A stretch of DNA of 64,000 nt from Thereva unica. Its lineage: Eukaryota > Arthropoda > Insecta > Diptera > Therevidae. The stretch covers positions 41,256,039 through 41,320,038 of the forward strand of contig OX465282.1 of the NCBI GenBank assembly GCA_949987705.1, written 5' to 3'. Each line of letters starts with the position of its first letter. Positions within the stretch are counted from its first letter, which is position 1. Below are positions 57,605 through 64,000 of this stretch, in pieces. The position numbers were made by a program, and so were the translations under genes. Under the pieces are notes generated by a model, which was not told the DNA's origin, ran no database searches, and worked only from the letters and a program-made list of their open reading frames with translations.

Positions 57605-58831
57605 TTAATTAACACAAGGTTTCCGATTTGCACATTCTTCTGTGTTTTCATCCATTTCGGTCGTTCCTGTAGTCATGACAAATACTCCCTTGACCCTTGA
57701 CCATCTTTTCCATAACTGTTGCACTATTTTCTGTAAATACTGCCATCGAGTTAATGCGTATTGGTTGAGATATAGATAATTAGATTCTGGAGGCGCTAGA
57801 ATACATTCCCCTATTAAAAAATGTCCTGGGGTCAACACAGAGAGGTCAGTAACATCATTCGACATTGGACATAATGGCCTAGAGTTCAGACAGGCTTCTA
57901 TTTGGGTAAGCACTGTCATGAGCTCCTCGAAGGTTAGTGACGTTTCGCCTATTACGCGTCGCAAATGATGTTTCAAAGATTTAACGCCAGCCTCCCATAA
58001 TCCCCCAAAATGGGGAGAGGCTGGTGGGATGAAATGCCACTTAATCCCCTTCATTGAAACAAAGGTAGCTGCTTCTTCTTGCGCCTTTTGAATTACATGT
58101 TTCAGTTCCTTCTGCATGATTCGATTTGCCCCTATGAAGTTAGTGCCGCAATCTGAATATATATCTGAACAGAGTCCTCTTCTTGACGTAAACCTTTTTA
58201 ACGCAGCTAGGAATGCTTGAGTGCTCTGATCGCTTACTAATTCCAAATGTATTGCTTTGGTACACAAACATATGAAAACAGCTATGTATCCTTGGAAGAA
58301 CTTAGCTCTTCGCCCTTTTGACATTCGAATATTGATGGGACCCACATAATCAACTCCAGTATGTGTGAACGCCCGAGATGGTGTGAGTCGTGGTTCGGGC
58401 AAGCTTCCCATTAATTGAAACGATCTTGTCTTGTTGTACTTGAAGCATGTTATACACTTATGAATAATTTTTCTGATAATGTTCCTGGATTGGGGTATCC
58501 AATATGTGCATCTCAAATACGCTGCCGTCAATTGGGGCCCTCCATGTAACGTCAATAGATGTGCTTGTCTTACAATAAGATGTGTCAGATGGTAATTTGT
58601 AGGCAAAATGATTGGATGTGTCGCGTTATAATTTAGATTAGCATGCTGAAGGCGACCTCCAACTCGTAAAAGCCCTTTAACGCATATAAATGGATTGAGT
58701 GAAATCATCTTACTTTTTGGTGATATGGATTGTTGAGCATTTAGAGACGCCAACTCTACTGAAAATGCGTCCTTTTGACCAGCCTTAATGAGGGAATTCA
58801 ATGCCAAACAAATTTCATCAACACGTGCCAT
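57605..58831 (-). pseudogene. BEL/Pao integrase region
   Basis: Minus-strand frame with LLRVGGRLQHANLNYNATHP, HLIVRQAHLLTLHGG, an HHCC finger (CITCFKY), the catalytic core (FTHTGVDYVGPI, AIHLELVSDQSTQAF, YSDCGTNFIGA, PPASPHFGGLWEAGVKSLK) and GHFLIGECI, ALTRWQYLQKIVQQLWKRWS. DDE residues fall in GVDYVG, SDCGTN and GLWEAG. After KRWSR the true frame shifts (REYLS, stop, LQERPKWM…QIGNLVL), and Harbinger then interrupts it at 57,604. So three lesions: a frameshift, a TGA in place of CGA, and the insertion. Confidence 0.92.
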
Positions 58832-58861
58832 TTGAGTTAGCGAATGCCTTCTTTGTCGACA

Positions 58862-59345
58862 TCATGTATGTATGAATCGTAAACATAACGATGTGACTCT
58901 TATAAGTAGTGAAAGTGTTGAATATTCTTGAATCGCGATGACCTGGTTGGTTTCTGCATAATGGGTGGTAATTCTTTTCTCGTGTTCTGTGTCAATCGAT
59001 GATGCATTATCGAATTTAATTGGCCAGTCCGCTTCAGGGAGAGTTAACCAGGTCGGTCCATTCCACCAAAGTGAAGATTTTATTAACGTTGTCGGTTGAC
59101 AACCTCGCGATCCTAGATCAGCTGGGTTATCGTGAGTATTAACATACCTCCACGCCTTACAATCTATTTGTTCTTGTATTGCTGCTACTCGGTTACACAC
59201 AAACGGTTTCCATTGTTTCGGTCGCCCTCGAATCCATGAAAGTGTGATCATTGAATCCGACCATACAATCACTTCCAGTTTTTCAACCGTTAATGCGTTC
59301 CGCACCTTTTGTGTCAACTTCGTTAACAATACGGCTCCACATAAT
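58862..59345 (-). pseudogene. BEL/Pao RNase H region
   Basis: Reads VIVWSDSMITLSWIRGRPKQ, WKPFVCNRVAAIQEQ, WRYVNTHDNPADLGSRG and WWNGPTWLTLPE, the RNase H and linker motifs of BEL/Pao polyproteins. Separated by a shift from the integrase frame downstream (58,861-58,831) and from the RT-side frame upstream. Confidence 0.88.
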
Positions 59346-60612
59346 TCAAGCCGCCGGTTTGAGTGGTGCTACCTTTGATTTTGATGTTAAGAAAACCACC
59401 TTGACTTTCCCATCCTGACATGCAACTCTGGTATACACGACAGCACAATACGCGACCATTGACGCGTCACAAAACCCATGAAGCTGTATCGATGGACATG
59501 CTTTACGAAGACTCAACCATCGAGGAATCTTCAACGATTGCGCAATTTGCGACAGAAGACTTCGTTTTGTGAGCTGAGAATTTTTATTTTTGATATGTAC
59601 CTTGAACGAAAAACAGTCATGGTTCAGGTTCCAATATAAACAAAGCGCTTTAATTAAGCCATCATCATCTAGCTTACTTAACATATGTGTCTCTCTTTCA
59701 TCTATTGGGATGTTTTCCAAAACTCTTTTGCTGTTACTTGCCCACTGGTTAACATACCTTGAAGTTGATGTTGAGTCTGTATTGCCTCCTCTTCCGTATC
59801 TGCCCCTGACATCACATCGTCTACATAGAAATCCCGAAGGACAATCGGATGCGCCAAAGGAAAATTGTTACTTTCGTCGACTGCTAATTGTCTAAGTGTC
59901 CTGATAGCTAAATACGGGGCACATGATGTACCAAGCGTCACGGTTTGAAATTCGAACTGACGGACAGGTTCTTGAGGCTTGTTTCTCCACAAAATACGTT
60001 GATACCGAACATCTTCCTCCGCAACATGTATTTGCTTATACATTTTGCTGATATCAGCCATGAACACAATCGGGTATTCCCTCCAGCGTAAAATTATTGA
60101 ACTCAAATCATCCTGTAACCTTGGACCCGTTATTAGCTTATCATTTAATGAATTACCGTTCGTCGTTTTATTGGACGCATCAAAAACTACTCGTAAACTG
60201 GTGGTGCTGCTTTCCTTAAATACTGCGTGATGTGGTAAATAGTACATTCCATAACATTCTGCTCCTTCCTTGGTTCTAAATACGTGGTCAGTTTTAGTTA
60301 CGGGTCTCATGTGTGACAATTTTGAATATTCATTAATACATTGCGCATACTGTTTAAACACTTCTGGTCACTTTCCAATCGTTCTTTCCAATCCATAAAG
60401 TCTCGACAATGCTGCATTTCGTGAGCCACCAAGATTTGGGCGTTGGAAATTTACAAAAGGCAACTTCACTTCATATCTGCCATCCGATAATCTGCGATGT
60501 GTACGTTCGAAAAACTCTTCACAATCTCGTCCTTCTTGGGTCAATATTCGGTTGTCCTCAATGTTTTCGAGTTCCCAAAATCGTCGAAGTTAATGTGTTC
60601 TCCATTCTTATG
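59346..60612 (-). pseudogene. BEL/Pao reverse transcriptase, with internal deletion
   Basis: From the left end of the element: FWELENIEDNRILTQEG and CEEFFERTHRRLSDGRYEV (about 60,590-60,500), then a stop near 60,361, then the RT: YYLPHHAVFKESS, LRVVFDASNKT, GPRLQDDLSSIILRWRE, FMADISKMYKQIHV, GTSCAPYLAIRTL and the catalytic FYVDDVMSGADTEEEA. The next frame (59,720-59,346) has KLDDDGLIKALCLYWN, KRSLLSQIAQ directly followed by SLKIPRWLS and GFCDASMVAYCAVVYTR; about 50-60 residues normally between LSQIA and PRWL are missing, an in-frame deletion. No gag or protease upstream: the element is cut by the neighbouring Gypsy LTR near 60,615. Confidence 0.9.
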
Positions 60613-60619
60613 GGGGCAT

Positions 60620-60973
60620 CAATTATAACACTATTGTTATTCAGTTTGTATTTTTATTTTATTCATCCAGTTTTTAACAATTCTTGAATATACACAATTC
60701 GAACTATATTTTATATTAACTTTCTTGGGTAACCACAATTTTAATTATAGTTTATATTATCGATATTTTACATTAACTTTAGTTTAACGATAAGGCGAAT
60801 TACGTGTTAGTTTTTTAAAATCCAAGAGTGACTGACTTTTTAATTAATTTTTTTCAAGGCAATTATCAATTATTTTAATTGCCTACTTCAGACTTTTTCT
60901 TACCTGTCTCTTCTTACAAAGGTAGCTAAACATAAAGTATTTAGGGAGTGCGTCAGAGTTTAGTGTCCCTACA
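60620..60973 (-). repeat. 3' LTR of the second CsRn1-like Gypsy element
   Basis: On the minus strand a purine tract GGGAGGGGAGTA is followed by TGTAGGGACACTAAACTC (from 60,973), the LTR start. It runs ~350 bp, contains an AATAAA near its end, and stops where the BEL frame begins. The exact end is approximate. Confidence 0.6.
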
Positions 60974-61018
60974 TACTCCCCTCCCAGCGTAGCGACTACC
61001 GTAAAGTCTTCTACAGCT

Positions 61019-61933
61019 TCAACTCGTTTTCATCATTGTGGTCACAACAATCGCTGGCTTCAGCCTGTCGATTGATATGGCTTTGTTTGAGCCGTTCAAA
61101 CTGACGATGAATTGCTTGCGTAATCTTTTGATTACTGGGTATGGTCCTTCATATGGAGATTCGAAAGGTCTTCGTACCCGATCTACTCGGACAAAAACGT
61201 AATCTGAATCTTCTAGAGCCTTAGGTAAGTATACATCCTTTTGACTTGTTTGTCGAGAATGAGCTGCTTTAAGGTTCTGCATGTGTACACGTAGACGAGT
61301 AAGAAATTCTGATTGCTCTATCGAATTCTCATCAGTCGGGATGGAAATCGAGTTTGGCAACTTCAGATTCTGACCATAGACTAGCTATGCTGGTGAGCAT
61401 TGTAAGTCGCTCTTGGTTGCTGTACGAATGTCTAGCATGACAAAGGGCAGATCTTCAGTCCAATGAGTAGTGTTACCCCATGCCATTAAGGCGGCTTTCA
61501 GCTGTCTGTGTAACCTCTCCACCATCCCGTTTGCTTGTGGATGGTAAGCGGTTGTCCTTATTCGGTGTGTACCGATCAGTCTGGTAACTTCATTGAATAG
61601 CTTCGACTCGAATTGCGAACCTTGATCAGTTGTGATTTCCAGAGGTGCGCCGAAACGTGGAACATATTCAGTAACAAAGTGCTTTGCCACTGTTGCCGCT
61701 GAAATATCCCTCATTGGGTAAGCTTCAGGCCATCTAGTGAATCGATCTACTATTGTAAGGATGTATGAATATCTCCTAGATGGCGGCAATGGTCCATATG
61801 GATATGTTCGAATCGTTGATTCGGAAGTTTGAAAGCTTCATGCGGAGACTTGGTGTGTCTCGACACTTTCGATTTTTGGCAACCAAGGCAAGAACGAGAC
61901 CAATTATTGCAGTCTTTGTTTATTGCCGGCCAT
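61019..61933 (-). pseudogene. CsRn1-like Gypsy integrase region, truncated and mutated
   Basis: Minus strand: WPAINKDCNNWSRSCLGCQK (HHCC finger end), HEAFKLPNQRFEHIHMD, then after a small frameshifting deletion near 61,795 PPSRRYSYILTIVDRFTRWP, TDQGSQFESKLF, AYHPQANGMVERLHRQLKAA and the C-terminal YEGPYPVIKRLRKQFIVSLN with SIDRLKPA, typical of CsRn1-clade integrases. A TAG at 61,387-61,385 stands where GAG (Glu of SPAELVYG) is expected. The 5' part of the element is absent: at 61,933/61,934 the sequence switches to a LINE fragment on the other strand. Confidence 0.9.
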
Positions 61934-62008
61934 GATTGACGGCAGAGCAGGTGCTGGAGTCTTCTCAGAATACTTAAGCCTGACCTGCTCTCTGGCTCTG
62001 GGGAATTT
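61934..62008 (+). pseudogene. 75-bp shard of LOA-like LINE RNase H
   Basis: Plus strand encodes IDGRAGAGVFSEYLSLTCSL and ALGN, nearly identical in DNA to the minus strand of 8,851-8,926 in the intact LINE. Flanked directly by Gypsy on one side and unassigned sequence on the other. Confidence 0.85.
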
Positions 62009-62276
62009 TTTTCAATCAAGAGTTAACCCTTGTAGCACAGAAGGCGCACTTTTCAGCTAAGCATGAAAATCTATATATACATACACACACATATATACAT
62101 ATATATATTATATATATATATGTATATATATACATTATATAGAGTTTCCCTTCTACCACAGAAGGCGCACTTCCCAGCGGGGCTGAGAAATATTTACCAC
62201 TACCGTGGCTCAGCTGAGACATGCAAACATAAAAGATTAAGTACCAATAAAAATTGCATGCAAAACACATAAACAG
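62009..62276. other. AT microsatellite between direct repeats
   Basis: A (TA)n/(ATAC)n tract at about 62,073-62,142 lies between two copies of CACAGAAGGCGCACTT (62,036 and 62,157; the second continues CCCAGCGGGG). No gene. The part from 62,190 is probably the 3' UTR of the adjacent minus-strand LINE. Confidence 0.5.
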
Positions 62277-64000
62277 TCATGAGACAACAAATAGCCTCCT
62301 TTTAAGCCGGTCTTTGTTAGTGCTCACGCTAAAAACATTAATATTTTTATTTACATTAATGAACATGCGATTAACAGGCTCAAATCGGCCATAATTGGTG
62401 TTAGAGGACTTGATGTGTAAGAGCGGTGGTCCTCTCAGATTGTATCGGCTCTCTCTAAACGACGCACGGCGCCTTAGAAAACCTGAGTCGACACGTCCAT
62501 TAAGAAGCTGGTGGACGAAAACAACATCGGCCACCTCACGACGCTTGTGGAGAGTGTTTAAGTTGAGTAACTTAAATCGGTATTCATATGGTGGAAGAAT
62601 TAAAGGGTCTTCCCAAGGAAGGTGATTCAGTGCGAATCGAACGAACCTACGTTGAACCGACTCAATTTTTCCAACATGCGAAGAATAGTAAGGAGACCAA
62701 ACCTGGGACGCATATTCAAGTAAAGGTCTGACAAGGGAGATGTAGAGGTGTTTAGTGATCAGGGTGCTATTAAATTCTTTGGACCACCTTTTAATAAAAC
62801 CCAAGACTAAGCTGCTCTTGGTAGAAATATAGTTGATATGAGAAGCGAAGTCCAGCTTGGTGTCAAATCTAATCCCGAGATCATTGACAAAATTAACACG
62901 GGGGACACCCTCACAAGAAAATGAGTAGTTATAATTTATAGGATCACGTCGCCTACAAAAAGTCATGACTTCGCATTTACTAATATTAAGAACCAGGTTG
63001 TTGCTAGCGCACCAAGAGTAAAAGGTGTCGAGGTCGACTTGCAAAAGTTTGCAGTCCTCCATACTCTTTACGTGACGGTACAATTTGATGTCATCAGCAT
63101 AAATCAGGATTCTGCAGTGTCTTAGCAAGGTAACAATATCATCAATAGAAAGAATAAAGAGGATAGGGCCAAGATGACTGCCTTGAGGGACACCGGATGA
63201 CGCCTCAATGGTGGCGGATTTGGATCCACGGAAAAGGACTTGGTAGGTCCTGTCAGCTAAGTAGGACTGGAACCATAATAGAAGGGCTTCAGGGAAACCT
63301 AACTTTCTTAGTTTGAAAAGTATAATGGAGTGGGAAAGCTTGTCAAATGCCTTACTGAAATCAGTGTAAACACAATCAGTTTGGCCACCGGGCATGGGAA
63401 GTGAATTCAAGGAGATTGGTGGTAGTGGAACGAGCTGGAAGGAAACCATGTTGGTTTGTAGAAATAAGTTTTTTGCAGATGGGCACGATTGCAGAATAAA
63501 TGATTGACTCAAAAAGCTTTGGTATGACAGATAGTTTGGCAATTGGTCTGTAGTTCGATATTTCGTTCTTGCTACCACTTTTGTGAATAGGAATTATGAA
63601 CGAATTCTTCCAAAGACTAGGGAAGTACCCTTTATCCAGGGACTTTTGAAAAAGGGTTTTCAGTGGAGACTGGAGAACCTCCACACAGGATTTAAGGACA
63701 GCAGGAGGGATACCGTCAGGGCCGGAAGTGAAATCGTATGGGAGTTCATCAATATGTTTCATGATATCGTCAATGGAGATTGAGAGAGGCAAACTAGTAG
63801 CCTCTCGGTGTAGAGTTATGTGACGAAAATTATTGTCATTAGGCTGAAAATTAGAAGGGGTGAAAGATTGATGAAAGAATGAAGCAAACATGTTGTAAAT
63901 CGAGGAAGACTCACTACTTGACCAGTTAGTGTGCTGCATAGTTTTTGGGTAGTTATTAGCTTTTTTCTTGGAGTTGACAAATTTGAAGAAGTTTCTAGGA
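62277..64000 (-). pseudogene. Jockey/CR1-like LINE reverse transcriptase, one frameshift, runs off window
   Basis: The frame is open from the window edge (RNFFKFVNSKKKANN) through SGPDGIPPAVLKSCVEVL, NYRPIAKLSVIPKLFESI and QHGFLPARSTTTNLLEFT. Near 63,388 a small deletion removes about ten residues and shifts the frame. The RT then continues as CVYTDFSKAFDKLSHSII, SSGVPQGSHLGPILFILSID, the catalytic LIYADDIKLYRHV, VNDLGIRFDTKLDFASHI and RPLLEYASQVWSPYY, and a C-terminus with NTNYGRFEPVNRMFINVNK; stop at 62,279-62,277. No RNase H follows, as in the Jockey/CR1 group. It is a different family from the LINE at 2.3-3.9 kb. The endonuclease and ORF1 lie beyond the window. Confidence 0.9.

Overview
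The window is eukaryotic, AT-rich and almost entirely made of transposable elements. The element types present (LOA/I-like and Jockey/CR1-like LINEs, CsRn1-like Ty3/Gypsy with a tRNA-Trp primer site, BEL/Pao, PIF/Harbinger with 50-110 nt introns, Helitron/Helentron relatives, foldback elements) fit an insect, most likely a dipteran. I cannot name the species. I see no intact host gene. The only host-derived piece I recognise is a decayed Obg-like ATPase (OLA1) pseudogene at about 26.1-26.9 kb. No tRNA, rRNA or CRISPR array was recognised.

Layout. 1-2.3 kb: decayed LINE pieces (+). 2.3-3.9 kb: a LINE reverse transcriptase (-), cut off by the next element. 3,910-20,884: a 17-kb foldback structure. 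It has identical ~220-bp outer leaders, two inverted arms of ~142-bp tandem repeats, and a ~2.3-kb non-repetitive centre. A complete LOA-like LINE (8,016-12,492, perfect 14-bp target duplication) sits in the left arm. 20.9-22.5 kb: 3' half of a Ty3/Gypsy pol (+). 22,555-26,072 and 29,441-32,961: two near-identical, oppositely oriented Helentron-like elements filled with ~122-128-bp repeats and carrying a 552-bp TIR element. Between them lie the OLA1 pseudogene, 269-bp repeats and a palindromic element. The second copy has an 'empty-site' paralogue at 35.1 kb in the same window, because a ~2.1-kb block is tandemly duplicated (27.5-29.4 + 33.0-33.4 kb versus 33.4-35.56 kb).

35.6-42.6 kb: a CsRn1-like Gypsy element (+; LTR, primer site, gag, protease, RT) carrying a 1,054-bp TIR transposon and followed by a 1.17-kb foldback; a 1.0-kb foldback lies just upstream of its LTR. 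42.8-50.9 kb: tandem repeats in minus orientation, organised as Helitron-like units (5' TC...3' CTAG), two of them inside a 2,300-bp higher-order tandem duplication. 50.9-54.06 kb: 269-bp repeats and three full or partial palindromic elements.

54.06-60.6 kb: a BEL/Pao element (-) interrupted by a complete PIF/Harbinger transposon (54,555-57,604) whose transposase and Myb-like genes both read open once short introns are removed. 60.6-61.93 kb: 3' part of another CsRn1-like Gypsy (-). 61.93-62.01 kb: a 75-bp shard of the LOA-like LINE. 62.28-64.0 kb: a Jockey/CR1-like LINE (-) running off the window.

The strongest candidates for something undescribed are the giant 142-bp-repeat foldback, and the repeat core (containing 'catgggtatcaaatgaaag') shared by the 122-, 128- and 269-bp repeat families across Helentron-like, Helitron-like and array contexts. 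Most nesting relationships are directly readable from target-site duplications and broken reading frames.
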